Positions 26,567 to 35,589 of a stretch of DNA of 64,000 nucleotides are shown piece after piece. The translations under genes and the position numbers were made by a program. The stretch lies in assembly GCF_000425305.1 (NCBI RefSeq), contig NZ_AUDE01000001.1, positions 1 through 64,000 of the forward strand, written 5' to 3'. A model generated the notes under the pieces. The model had not been told where the DNA came from. It was given only the letters and a program-made list of their open reading frames with translations, and did not search any database. The DNA is from Psychroserpens burtonensis DSM 12212. Its GTDB lineage: Bacteria; Bacteroidota; Bacteroidia; Flavobacteriales; Flavobacteriaceae. Each line of letters opens with the position of its first letter. Within the stretch, counting starts at the first letter, position 1.

Positions 26567-26911
26567 TTAGTCTTTATCCTTAGTCATCTCTTCAGATCGA
26601 TAATACACTCTTTTTAAACTCCTCTTTAATAAAAGAAATCTATAAATTCCAATGATAAAAAAAAGCGCACTAAAAACCAATGCCGTTAATGCTAAATACT
26701 TGAAGTTCGTAAAGTCTTTAAGCTGAAAAAAGGCGATGGCTCCCAAGAGTAAATACAATGACGATCGTATATAAGACAAAAGTGTGCGCTCATTAGCCAA
26801 ACGGGTTCTTTCAATTGCCAAATAATCTCTAAGTATAACACGCTCGTCTGGTTCAAAATCACGACCAAACTTCAATAATTTTATTCCCTTTTTTTTAGAC
26901 TTCTGCTTCAT
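26567..26911 (-). CDS. DUF202 (YidH-like) membrane protein
   Basis: A 114-residue protein with the DUF202 signature RDYLAIERTRLANERTLLSY followed by two hydrophobic helices (about residues 50-68 and 77-96). A longer reading from 27076 would add 55 unrelated residues and overlap the start of the opposite MBL gene, so I choose MKQKSKKKG at 26911. Function unknown. It converges on the SulP gene with 6 bases between stops. Confidence 0.82.
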   Translation of the reverse strand: MKQKSKKKGIKLLKFGRDFEPDERVILRDYLAIERTRLANERTLLSYIRSSLYLLLGAIAFFQLKDFTNFKYLALTALVFSALFFIIGIYRFLLLKRSLKRVYYRSEEMTKDKD

Positions 26912-27060
26912 CTTGTAACGTTTTCTCTTGTAAATGTAAATTTTTATACTCCAAATACGATTATGACCATTCAAAAGTGTTAAAAATACCTCAATAATTG
27001 GTGCTAAACTTAAGTATTGTATACTGCTTTTAGTAATTTGCATTTCAATTATTTTTAGAG

Positions 27061-27921
27061 ATGAAATTATATCCAATTAATGCTGGTAATTTTAAGTTAG
27101 ATGGAGGTGCCATGTTTGGTGTTGTTCCTAAAACTTTATGGACCAGAACAAATCCTTCCGATAACAATAATATGATAGATATTGCCGCACGTTGTTTGCT
27201 TATAGAAGATAGCGATAGGTTGATACTAATCGATACAGGTATGGGAAATAAGCAAAGTGATAAGTTTTTTGGCTACTATCATCTTTGGGGAAATAACAGC
27301 ATTGACAATTCTTTAAAAACTCATGGTTTTCATCGTGATGACATTACAGATGTTTTCATGACCCATTTGCATTTTGACCATTGTGGTGGAAGTATACAAT
27401 GGAATGCCGATAGAACAGGTTATGAAACTGCTTTTAAAAACGCACATTTTTGGAGTAACAAGAATCACTGGGAATGGGCGACCAAACCAAACAAGAGAGA
27501 AAAAGCCTCCTTCTTAAAAGAGAATATTTTACCTATGGAAGACAGTGGTCAGTTAAAATTCACCAACCTTCCGCAGAAAGATATATTAAAAAATTCGCCA
27601 CTTGGATTCGATATTTTTTTTGCTAATGGTCATACAGATAAGCAAATGATTCCAATGATTCAATATAAGGGAAAAACGATATGTTTTATGGCAGATTTGC
27701 TACCAACTGTTGGTCATTTACCATTACCTTTTGTTATGGGATATGATACACGACCTCTATTGTCTTTAGATGAAAAAGAACGCTTTTTAAACCTAGCAGC
27801 AGATCATAATTATTACTTATTTCTAGAGCATGATGCGCACAATGAAATTATAACCGTACAACACACAGAAAAAGGCGTCCGACTTAAAGATACATTTAAA
27901 ACAAACGATATATTTAATTAA
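27061..27921 (+). CDS. MBL-fold metallo-hydrolase
   Basis: A 286-residue metallo-beta-lactamase-fold hydrolase. Metal motif THLHFDHCGG (H102, H104, D106, H107), further ligand His in FANGHTDKQMIP, Asp in FMADLLPT and His in LFLEHDAHNE. The size and layout resemble lactonase/glyoxalase-like members, but the substrate cannot be read from sequence. Stand-alone gene. Confidence 0.85.
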   Translation: MKLYPINAGNFKLDGGAMFGVVPKTLWTRTNPSDNNNMIDIAARCLLIEDSDRLILIDTGMGNKQSDKFFGYYHLWGNNSIDNSLKTHGFHRDDITDVFMTHLHFDHCGGSIQWNADRTGYETAFKNAHFWSNKNHWEWATKPNKREKASFLKENILPMEDSGQLKFTNLPQKDILKNSPLGFDIFFANGHTDKQMIPMIQYKGKTICFMADLLPTVGHLPLPFVMGYDTRPLLSLDEKERFLNLAADHNYYLFLEHDAHNEIITVQHTEKGVRLKDTFKTNDIFN

Positions 27922-28015
27922 AACCAGTATAAACCCAGCGTGTTAAGCGTTATCTCTTAAAATAAGATTATTAGCGAACAACATGTGACCATTAAAAAAC
28001 AATAAACATAAACAC

Positions 28016-29629
28016 ATGAAGTACTTATTTAAACCATTTTTATACACCGTATTCTTATCAGCCATTTTATTTGGTTGTAGCGCAACATCAGGAGTGCTTT
28101 CTACTCCAATAGAAAATATTGACACCTCTCCTTTAAAGGAAGCAGAGCTAACTGAAAGTGAAAAAAATACGTGGTCTCATTTAGATCTAGTAAAAGATAC
28201 CATTCCTGGAATGAGTGTCGATAAAGCATACAGTGAGATTGTTAAGAATAAAAAAGGAAAAACAGTTATTGTTGCGGTTATTGATAGCGGAACAGATATA
28301 GATCATGAAGATTTAGATGATGTCCTTTGGACGAATAAAAACGAAGTTCCTAATAACGGAAAAGATGATGACAACAATGGTTACATTGATGATATTCACG
28401 GTTGGAATTTTCTTGGTGATGGGTACGATGAGCAATTAGAATACGTTAGAATTCTAGCCGCAGGAGACAAAAACACTCCAAGATATGCTGAAGCAGAAGC
28501 ATTGTATACTAGCGAATATCAAAAATACGTAGGTTACAAAACTCAATATGAGCAAATTTCTCAGCAGGTTAATGCAGCAGATGAGATTTTAACCAAACAC
28601 TTTGGCAAATCTGACTATAACAAAAAAGAGGTTACTGCTATCAAAACCGAAGATGAAAAACTAGGCCAAGCGGTGCAAGTAGCTCAATTTATTTATAGCA
28701 ATAATATGAAGTCCTTGGCAGACGCTAAGAAAGAGTTTAAAAATGGACTGGAAAGCATCAACGATAGACTAAATGCCAATCTTAATAAAGAGCTAAAAGG
28801 ACGTACAACAGGAGATAATCCTAATGATTTAAACGATAAAGTAGGTTATGGTAACAATAATCCTAGACCCTCTAAAAAAACAGAAAGTCATGGAACTCAC
28901 GTTACTGGCATTATCGCTGCAGAGCGCAACAATAATAAAGGAATGAATGGTGTTGCAAATAATGTTCAAATTATGGCAATTCGCGCTGTACCTAATGGAG
29001 ATGAATATGACAAGGACATTGCTCTTGCAATTCGCTATGCTGCAGATAATGGTGCCAAAGTCATCAATGGTAGTTTTGGTAAGTCATTCTCACCAAATAG
29101 CCAATGGGTAAGAGACGCTATTAAATATGCTGCAGATAAAGATGTTCTTTTTGTCCATGCTGCTGGTAATGACAGTGAGGATATTGATATCGCTTCTAAT
29201 TTCCCAAATGACGCTGTTGGTACAGGTCCAGAAATTTCAGATAATGTAGTTACTGTAGGGTCGTTAACTAGCACCTATGGTTCATCAATGGTCTCTAGTT
29301 TTTCTAACTTCGGAAAAGTCAATGTTGACGTTTTTGCTCCTGGAAGTGATATTTATTCTACAATGCCAGAAAATGAATACGAGATGAATAGTGGTACCTC
29401 AATGGCTTCACCAAATGTTGCAGGAGTTGCAGCTTTAATTCGCTCACAATATCCAAGCTTAACGGCATCGCAAGTAAAGAAGGTTTTAATGGACTCTGGT
29501 TTACCAATTAAAGCAAAAGTTACAATAGGAGAAAACAAAGACGTAAAATCGCTCAACGAGATTTCTACATCTGGTAGAATAGTTAACGCTTATAACGCGT
29601 TGATTATAGCATCACGAATGGCAAACTAA
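28016..29629 (+). CDS. S8 (subtilisin-like) serine protease, lipoprotein
   Basis: A 537-residue exported protease. Lipobox LFGCSA (Cys21). Catalytic triad: Asp90 in VAVIDSGTDIDHEDL, His292 in SHGTHVTG, Ser462 in SGTSMASPNVAG. About 200 residues separate Asp and His, far more than in subtilisin (32 vs 64), because of a charged helical insertion (about 130-270) that may act as an internal regulator. Followed by the M1 peptidase gene 26 bases later, so the two likely form a periplasmic or surface protein-degradation operon. Confidence 0.9.
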   Translation: MKYLFKPFLYTVFLSAILFGCSATSGVLSTPIENIDTSPLKEAELTESEKNTWSHLDLVKDTIPGMSVDKAYSEIVKNKKGKTVIVAVIDSGTDIDHEDLDDVLWTNKNEVPNNGKDDDNNGYIDDIHGWNFLGDGYDEQLEYVRILAAGDKNTPRYAEAEALYTSEYQKYVGYKTQYEQISQQVNAADEILTKHFGKSDYNKKEVTAIKTEDEKLGQAVQVAQFIYSNNMKSLADAKKEFKNGLESINDRLNANLNKELKGRTTGDNPNDLNDKVGYGNNNPRPSKKTESHGTHVTGIIAAERNNNKGMNGVANNVQIMAIRAVPNGDEYDKDIALAIRYAADNGAKVINGSFGKSFSPNSQWVRDAIKYAADKDVLFVHAAGNDSEDIDIASNFPNDAVGTGPEISDNVVTVGSLTSTYGSSMVSSFSNFGKVNVDVFAPGSDIYSTMPENEYEMNSGTSMASPNVAGVAALIRSQYPSLTASQVKKVLMDSGLPIKAKVTIGENKDVKSLNEISTSGRIVNAYNALIIASRMAN

Positions 29630-29655
29630 AAGGAATTCCGAAGAAAAAAATAAAT

Positions 29656-31524
29656 ATGAGATTTAGATTAAGCACACTCTTACTGCTATGCGTAACATTT
29701 TTTTCTTCGGAAATTAATGCGCAAGACACCACAATAGAATATAAAACAGATTATTATTGGCAACAACAAACCGATTACATAATGGACATTGATATGGACG
29801 TAAAAACCTATCAATTTACAGGAAAACAGACTATAAAATACACCAATAATTCGCCAGACGATTTGTCTCGTGTCTTTTATCACCTGTATTTCAATGCCTT
29901 TCAACCTGATAGTGAAATGGATGCGCGTTTACAAAGTATTACAGATCCAGATGGTAGAATGACTGATAACGTTGGAACTAAAGAAAACCCGATTTTTGAA
30001 AGTCGCATATCAAAATTAAAAGACGATGAAATTGGTTTTATCAAAGTGTCTTCTTTAAACCTTAATGGAAAAGCCCTTAGTTACGAAATTGAAGGTACTA
30101 TTATGATTGTGGATTTAGAGACACCAATCAAAGCAGGAGAAACTGTAGATTTTAATATGGTTTTTAATGGGCAAGTGCCTGTTCAAATTCGTCGTTCTGG
30201 TAGAAATAATAAAGAGGGTGTTGCTTTATCAATGGCACAATGGTATCCTAAATTAGCAGAGTATGATACCGAAGGATGGCATGCAGATCCATATATAGCA
30301 CGTGAATTTTATGGTGTTTGGGGAAATTTTGATGTAAAAATCACTATAGATAAAGACTATATTATTGGCGGTACAGGTAATTTACAAAATGCAGACGAGA
30401 TTGGATATGGTTATACACCTAACGACGTTAAGCATAAAGGAAAAAAGCTAACGTGGCATTTTATTGCACCTAACGTTCATGATTTTACTTGGGCTGCTGA
30501 TAAAGATTATATTCATGATACAATGCAAGTTCTTAATGGGCCAATGCTTCACTTCTTTTACAAAAATGATTTACCGAAAGACAACCTAGAAAGCTGGAAA
30601 AAAATGCAACCTAAAACGGTTGAGTTGATGCAGTATTTTAGTGAGCATATTGGGAAATACCCTTTTGATCAGTATTCTGTGATTCAAGGAGGTGATGGCG
30701 GAATGGAATATGCAATGTCAACACTTATCACAGGAAATCGCAGTTATGGCAGTTTAGTTGGTGTGACAGCTCACGAAATGGCGCATACATGGTTTCAGTT
30801 TTTACTGGCAACCAATGAAGCTAAGCATGAGTGGATGGATGAAGGCTTTACAAGCTATATTTCTACTTTAGCTATGAACGAGATTATGGATGAGAAAAAA
30901 GAAAACCCATTAAGTAGATCTTATCTTGGATATGCTTTTCTAGCAAATTCTGGTGTTGAACAACCGTTAACGACGCATGCCGATCGTTATAATATTAATC
31001 AAGCCTATGGGATATCAGCCTATAGTAAAGGAGCAGTTTTCATCTCTCAATTAGGTTACATTATTGGTGATGATAATTTAAAAACAACTATAAAAAAGTA
31101 CTATACAGATTTTGCTTTTAAACATCCAAAACCACTCGACATTGTGCGAACGGCAGAACGTGTTTCGGGTTTAGAATTAGATTGGTATCTCATCGATTTT
31201 GCGCAAACTACAAACACAATAGACTACGCTGTAACAAACGTAGAAGACAAAAAAGTAACTCTAGAGCGCATTGGATTAATGCCAATGCCATTAGACCTGA
31301 CAATTACGTATACAGATGGTTCTACTGAGGATTTTTACATCCCATTACGTATGATGCGTGGTGCAAAAAAAACCTCAGCAACTGTAAAAGATGATTGGGC
31401 TTGGGCATATCCAACATATACACTAGAAACCTCTAAAACTGTAAAATCTGTGCAACTTGATCCTAAAGGGTTGATGGCAGATATAAAGCAAGATAATAAT
31501 GTGTATCCTGTAGCTACAGAATAA
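29656..31524 (+). CDS. M1 family metallopeptidase
   Basis: A 622-residue exported aminopeptidase-like enzyme. Signal peptide to about residue 22 (FFSSEINAQ). Zinc motif HEMAH (373-377) with Glu396 (WMDEGF) at the HExxH-x18-E spacing, and the exopeptidase-type GGMEYAMST loop. A C-terminal beta domain follows (TYTDGSTEDFYIPLRMM). Probably co-transcribed with the S8 protease. Normal length for Bacteroidota M1 proteins. Confidence 0.92.
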   Translation: MRFRLSTLLLLCVTFFSSEINAQDTTIEYKTDYYWQQQTDYIMDIDMDVKTYQFTGKQTIKYTNNSPDDLSRVFYHLYFNAFQPDSEMDARLQSITDPDGRMTDNVGTKENPIFESRISKLKDDEIGFIKVSSLNLNGKALSYEIEGTIMIVDLETPIKAGETVDFNMVFNGQVPVQIRRSGRNNKEGVALSMAQWYPKLAEYDTEGWHADPYIAREFYGVWGNFDVKITIDKDYIIGGTGNLQNADEIGYGYTPNDVKHKGKKLTWHFIAPNVHDFTWAADKDYIHDTMQVLNGPMLHFFYKNDLPKDNLESWKKMQPKTVELMQYFSEHIGKYPFDQYSVIQGGDGGMEYAMSTLITGNRSYGSLVGVTAHEMAHTWFQFLLATNEAKHEWMDEGFTSYISTLAMNEIMDEKKENPLSRSYLGYAFLANSGVEQPLTTHADRYNINQAYGISAYSKGAVFISQLGYIIGDDNLKTTIKKYYTDFAFKHPKPLDIVRTAERVSGLELDWYLIDFAQTTNTIDYAVTNVEDKKVTLERIGLMPMPLDLTITYTDGSTEDFYIPLRMMRGAKKTSATVKDDWAWAYPTYTLETSKTVKSVQLDPKGLMADIKQDNNVYPVATE

Positions 31525-31569
31525 TTATATCGTGTACCTTCCTAAAATAGATTGACAGATTTTACATAA

Positions 31570-31606
31570 ATTAAGAAAAGCCAAAACAAATAAATGTTCT
31601 GGCTTT
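31570..31606 (+). terminator. Terminator after the M1 peptidase gene
   Basis: AGCCAaAACA-aataaa-TGTTcTGGCT, a ten-base arm with one mismatch, then TTTTTTT. It separates convergent genes. Confidence 0.75.
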
Positions 31607-31608
31607 TT

Positions 31609-32799
31609 TTAATACCATAGTTCATTTTTATAAGCCTCAATTTTAGAGGAGTGTTCTCTATTGTAAAGCAACAAATGGGTCTCGTTTATTTTTTTATTCC
31701 TATATCCTAACAAGTGAAAAATAGATTTAGCGAAAAACTTAGCTATATTTAAATTAACCTTAAGAACGTTTTTATTCTTATTATCCCAAGATATTCCTGG
31801 AAACAGAACTAAAAGACTATCAAATTTTAAATGACGTAATCCTGCTGAAAGCTTTAAGAAAAATGGCTTGATAGGCTTAATAATAAAAAAACCTTCCTCT
31901 CCTTTAGATTGGTATAATGGCATAAAAAGTCTAGCATTATATGTTGATTTGACCATCTGTTGATTACTCGTTGCTAAAATTGTTCCTTTTACGATATCCT
32001 GAAAGCTTTTAAAACCAGAGTTCATTTTAAAAACCTCATCTCTCTTTATGTGATATAGATATACCACTTCAAAAATATCGGATAAATGATTTGCGTTTAT
32101 TTGAAGTTGTTGATAAAGTACTTGACATTGAGGGATGTGTTTCTGCTCTATAACGGTCACGTTCCTTAGCGCTAAATAAATAAAAGAGATACAGTTCTCT
32201 ATAGCTTCTTTTTCATCATGTTGTCCTGACTCAAATCCAAGAGACACATATCCTAATTCATTAATAAAACTAAGTAAAGGACCATTTAAATACTCTTCAA
32301 TTCCTAAAACAATAGGTACAGGAAATAACTTAGAAAATTTCCTATTAATTAGCGCATCATTAATCGTAATAAAGGGAAGTGTTTTGCTTGAAGTCGTATG
32401 AAAATCGATAAAATAAAATGGTCCAGAATTAGAACTAATGATGCGTTCTATTAATTTAAATAACTCGATTTGTTCTTGCTCTTCGGTATTTAAAGTCTCT
32501 TTAAGTTTGAGCGCTTCTAATTGTTTTTGGGTCCAAAGCCTATTTAGGTCTTTATCCAGATAACGTTGGTTTTCTTTTAGCGCCTTAAGGTTACCCGAAA
32601 CACCATAAATAGTGCCAGAAACTGTTTCGGGTTTAATTGTATCAAGTACCTCTTGTAAGGCAAACACACCTGCTGTTTCATTGCCGTGAATACCAGCAAA
32701 AAAGACAATTGTAGCACCTTTATGAACCCCTTTAATATGGCCCAAGACCCGATTAATAGATATCGTTTTGTGTATGGCTTTATTATAAATTTGAGTCAT
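31609..32799 (-). CDS. AstE/aspartoacylase-like M14 zinc carboxypeptidase
   Basis: A 396-residue protein of the succinylglutamate desuccinylase/aspartoacylase family. Zinc motif FFAGIHGNETAG (His38, Glu41); DLNRLW at about 84-89; FYFIDFHTTSS carries the later His. A C-terminal half of about 180 residues has no motif I recognise. It follows the GCS2-CBS gene by 5 bases, so one operon. Such enzymes are known in amidoligase operons where they cleave the amide or peptide bond the ligase makes; that is an inference here. Confidence 0.82.
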   Translation of the reverse strand: MTQIYNKAIHKTISINRVLGHIKGVHKGATIVFFAGIHGNETAGVFALQEVLDTIKPETVSGTIYGVSGNLKALKENQRYLDKDLNRLWTQKQLEALKLKETLNTEEQEQIELFKLIERIISSNSGPFYFIDFHTTSSKTLPFITINDALINRKFSKLFPVPIVLGIEEYLNGPLLSFINELGYVSLGFESGQHDEKEAIENCISFIYLALRNVTVIEQKHIPQCQVLYQQLQINANHLSDIFEVVYLYHIKRDEVFKMNSGFKSFQDIVKGTILATSNQQMVKSTYNARLFMPLYQSKGEEGFFIIKPIKPFFLKLSAGLRHLKFDSLLVLFPGISWDNKNKNVLKVNLNIAKFFAKSIFHLLGYRNKKINETHLLLYNREHSSKIEAYKNELWY

Positions 32800-32804
32800 T
32801 TGTC

Positions 32805-34655
32805 TTAAAGATCTTTAGACGTTAATATGCCAACTAATTTTTTCCCCTTCACAACAGGAAGACAACTAATATTGTTTTCTAGCATTCTCTGTTTCGCTTC
32901 TGCAATAGGTGTATCTTTAGTAATAGTTATGAGCTCATCTTTCATAAAGTTTTGAACACATTTAGTACTTTCTTCAATTTCGTTAATGTGATTTTTTATA
33001 TCTGTCCAGCTTAATAAACCAACCAAATTTTTTTTATTATTTATAACTGGCATGTGATGAATATTTTTCCATTGCATAATATGAATAACAAGTTCCAAAC
33101 TATCTTTTTTGTCAACTGAGAACAAATCAGTATTCATCACATGAACTACTTTTTTATCGATATCAAATGTGGTATGCACCTCTTTATCTAAAATTTTCCA
33201 AGTAGACACCGGATAATCACATTCTTGCTTTAAATACATATTTGCTGTTAATACTTGTAATGCTTCAATAGGTTTTTTTCTTTTTAGTAGATTTCTATAG
33301 CTTTTCTTAAGCCATTCTGAACCATTATGTATGTTGACTCTATTTTCTATAACGGTTAAGTAGTTCTCTGCATCTCTAGGTAAAACTCCCTTTTTATAAA
33401 GCCCTTTATATGCCATTGGTAATAATTCATCTAAAATTAAACGCTTACTAGAAATGAGCTTACCTTTCCATTTAAATTGCGCTGCCATTCCATATCTAGC
33501 AGCTTTAAAAAAATTAGATTTAACATCTTTAAAGTCCATTGTTTCATGGATATTATCTTCAGATTTTGGTCGTCCAACCATAATACCAACCCAGAACATC
33601 ATATTAGCAATTTCATCTTTCGTTGTTGGTCCAGAAGGGATATACCTGTTTTCAATTCTTAGATGTGGTTTCCCGCCTCCAACACCATAGCATATACGAT
33701 TCCAACGGTAAACCGTCCCATTATGAATGCTTAGCGCTTTCAACTTCGGAATCTCTCCATTTTGTAACATTTCTATACTGTCTTTCTCAAATTCAGCGGT
33801 CACCAAACTTCTAAATCTTGAAATATTATCTTTAAAAATATCTGTGATACTTCCAGTTTCCCAATGATTTCCAAAGCTCACCCTAGATTGTTTTTCATTT
33901 AATAAAAACGAATTAGCTCTAGTATCTACGCTCTGTGTAAATAATGCGATTCGGGTTTCACTCCACAGCTCTTTTCCGAAGAGAAACGGGGAATTTACAC
34001 AGATACTAAGCACAGGACCAGATATCGTCTGGGCCCAATTATAACTTTGAATAAAATCGTCTGGGTGAATTTGTAAGTGTGTCTGAAAGCTAGTGTTGCA
34101 ACCTTCTAACATTAGGGAATCATGTAATAGGTTTAGTTCGTCTACACCTTTTATATGGATATTAAAATCTTGCTTTCTAGATACTTTTATCGCATCGTTA
34201 AGCACATAGTATCGCTGAATTGGCGTCATGTTATCAATAGTGATATATTTGAGTGATAACGTGGGTAAAATACCTGTAAGCGCAATTCTTGTGTTGTACT
34301 TATCTGCAACTATTTTGGCTTTATTTAAAAGGTCTTTAAGCTGTTGATGCAATTTGGAAAAGCAATCTGCTTTGAGTTCAAAAGGATCTAAATTAATCTC
34401 AAGATTATAGTTTCCAATTTCTGTAGTAAAATGATGGTCGTTAATCTCTTTTAAAATGTCTAGTGCATTTCCATTTGGTAAGAATTCCTCATTAACCAGG
34501 CAAAACTCTTGTTCTGCACCAATGCGAATAGGTGCTTTTTCAATCATATTGTTTTCAATCATAAAATCTAAAGCTTCAATATCCTTAATTAGCTGGTGGA
34601 TATAATTGGCTTTATCTTTCTTTTTTGAAAGTTTAGTAACGTGTAAATTTCCCAT
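32805..34655 (-). CDS. GCS2-type carboxylate-amine ligase fused to a CBS domain pair
   Basis: A 616-residue protein. Residues about 35-400 are a glutamate-cysteine ligase 2-like domain: RIGAEQEFCLVNEE, then EIGNYNLEINLDPFEL, LEGCNTSFQTHLQ and GGKPHLRIENRYIPSGPT, typical of ATP-dependent COOH-NH2 ligases of the YbdK/GshA group. Residues about 490-616 hold two CBS motifs (HHMPVINNKKNLVGLLSWTD and ISCLPVVKGKKLVGILTSKD), likely sensing adenine nucleotides. The substrate is unknown. First gene of a two-gene operon with the AstE-like enzyme. Confidence 0.82.
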   Translation of the reverse strand: MGNLHVTKLSKKKDKANYIHQLIKDIEALDFMIENNMIEKAPIRIGAEQEFCLVNEEFLPNGNALDILKEINDHHFTTEIGNYNLEINLDPFELKADCFSKLHQQLKDLLNKAKIVADKYNTRIALTGILPTLSLKYITIDNMTPIQRYYVLNDAIKVSRKQDFNIHIKGVDELNLLHDSLMLEGCNTSFQTHLQIHPDDFIQSYNWAQTISGPVLSICVNSPFLFGKELWSETRIALFTQSVDTRANSFLLNEKQSRVSFGNHWETGSITDIFKDNISRFRSLVTAEFEKDSIEMLQNGEIPKLKALSIHNGTVYRWNRICYGVGGGKPHLRIENRYIPSGPTTKDEIANMMFWVGIMVGRPKSEDNIHETMDFKDVKSNFFKAARYGMAAQFKWKGKLISSKRLILDELLPMAYKGLYKKGVLPRDAENYLTVIENRVNIHNGSEWLKKSYRNLLKRKKPIEALQVLTANMYLKQECDYPVSTWKILDKEVHTTFDIDKKVVHVMNTDLFSVDKKDSLELVIHIMQWKNIHHMPVINNKKNLVGLLSWTDIKNHINEIEESTKCVQNFMKDELITITKDTPIAEAKQRMLENNISCLPVVKGKKLVGILTSKDL

Positions 34656-34950
34656 AATTATGACTGTTTTAAATGCAACTAAAATTACTTCAAACTTTAG
34701 ATTTAAAATATGATTTAAGTCATGGTTTATAGAACGTTATGGTTAAACAAAAATGATAAAAAGGGTTTTTTAGCGCTCACTAACGCCAATCTAATAGGAA
34801 TGCAAACAAGAGAAATAAAATCACCTAAAAATCGGTACGTTTATTATGAAATTTGTGCTTTCTATTCACGTTACTAAAAGGAAAAAGCTGTTACCATCTT
34901 TATTCACAGAAGAGAACTAGCAGGTGAATAATGAAAAGCTTAAAAAACTC

Positions 34951-34982
34951 AAAGTCACAATCTATGTCGTGTGGCTTTTTTT
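34951..34982 (+). terminator. Orphan rho-independent terminator
   Basis: AAAGTCACA-atctatgtcg-TGTGGCTTT then TTTTT; the stem has one G-T pair. There is no + strand gene upstream within the 450-base gap 34656-35107, so it may end a small RNA or a read-through transcript. The rest of the gap shows nothing else I can support. Confidence 0.6.
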
Positions 34983-35107
34983 GTGAGATAAGTTGGTCAA
35001 TTGGTCGATTAAAACTTTAAAACAATTATCAATCGTTTTAAATTTACTTTATTTGTTTTACAATGATTAGCAAAACTTATAAATCCTATTAAATAGTAGT
35101 ATTCTAG

Positions 35108-35485
35108 ATGTCATTTTCATATTCTAAAAAAGAAAAGCTTAAAAGCCAAAAACTCATAGAACAGCTGTTTTCCGAAGGGAAATCGGTTAGTGCTTACCCA
35201 TTGCGCATGGTGTATCTAAAGTCAAATTTTGATGAGGATACACAATTTAAAACAGGAGTTACAGTAAGTAAACGTAATTTAAAAAAAGCAGTGGATCGAA
35301 ATCGCATCAAACGCTTATTGAGGGAAGCCTACCGCCTTAATAAAAGTGAGTATTTTAACAACATTTCATCATGTTATACGTTAATGATTTTGTACATTGG
35401 TAAGGATAAAACGGATTTTGATTCCGTAAACAAAAAAATGAAACAACTTTTAGAGACTTTTTCTAAAAAAGTGTCGCCTGAATAA
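35108..35485 (+). CDS. rnpA: Ribonuclease P protein component
   Basis: A 125-residue RnpA, the protein cofactor of the RNase P ribozyme for tRNA 5' maturation. The RNR signature is at 64-66 inside KKAVDRNRIKRLLREAYR, and the N-terminal YSKKEKLKSQKLIEQLFSEGKS is typical for Bacteroidota. rpmH is not upstream here, as is usual outside other phyla. A TTCCGAAG octamer lies in the coding sequence at 35170. Confidence 0.92.
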   Translation: MSFSYSKKEKLKSQKLIEQLFSEGKSVSAYPLRMVYLKSNFDEDTQFKTGVTVSKRNLKKAVDRNRIKRLLREAYRLNKSEYFNNISSCYTLMILYIGKDKTDFDSVNKKMKQLLETFSKKVSPE

Positions 35486-35589
35486 ATGATATTATCCTTA
35501 TGAAACGTCTATCAATAATAGGTAATTATAAAGAAAAGTGTTTATTGAGATCTTACGTGTGACGATTGAAAAACAATAAATATAACCAC

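Noticed and set aside
27061-27076. Long start for the DUF202 gene at 27076
   Set aside because: It would overlap the opposite MBL gene and add residues with no DUF202 similarity; ATG 26911 fits the family.
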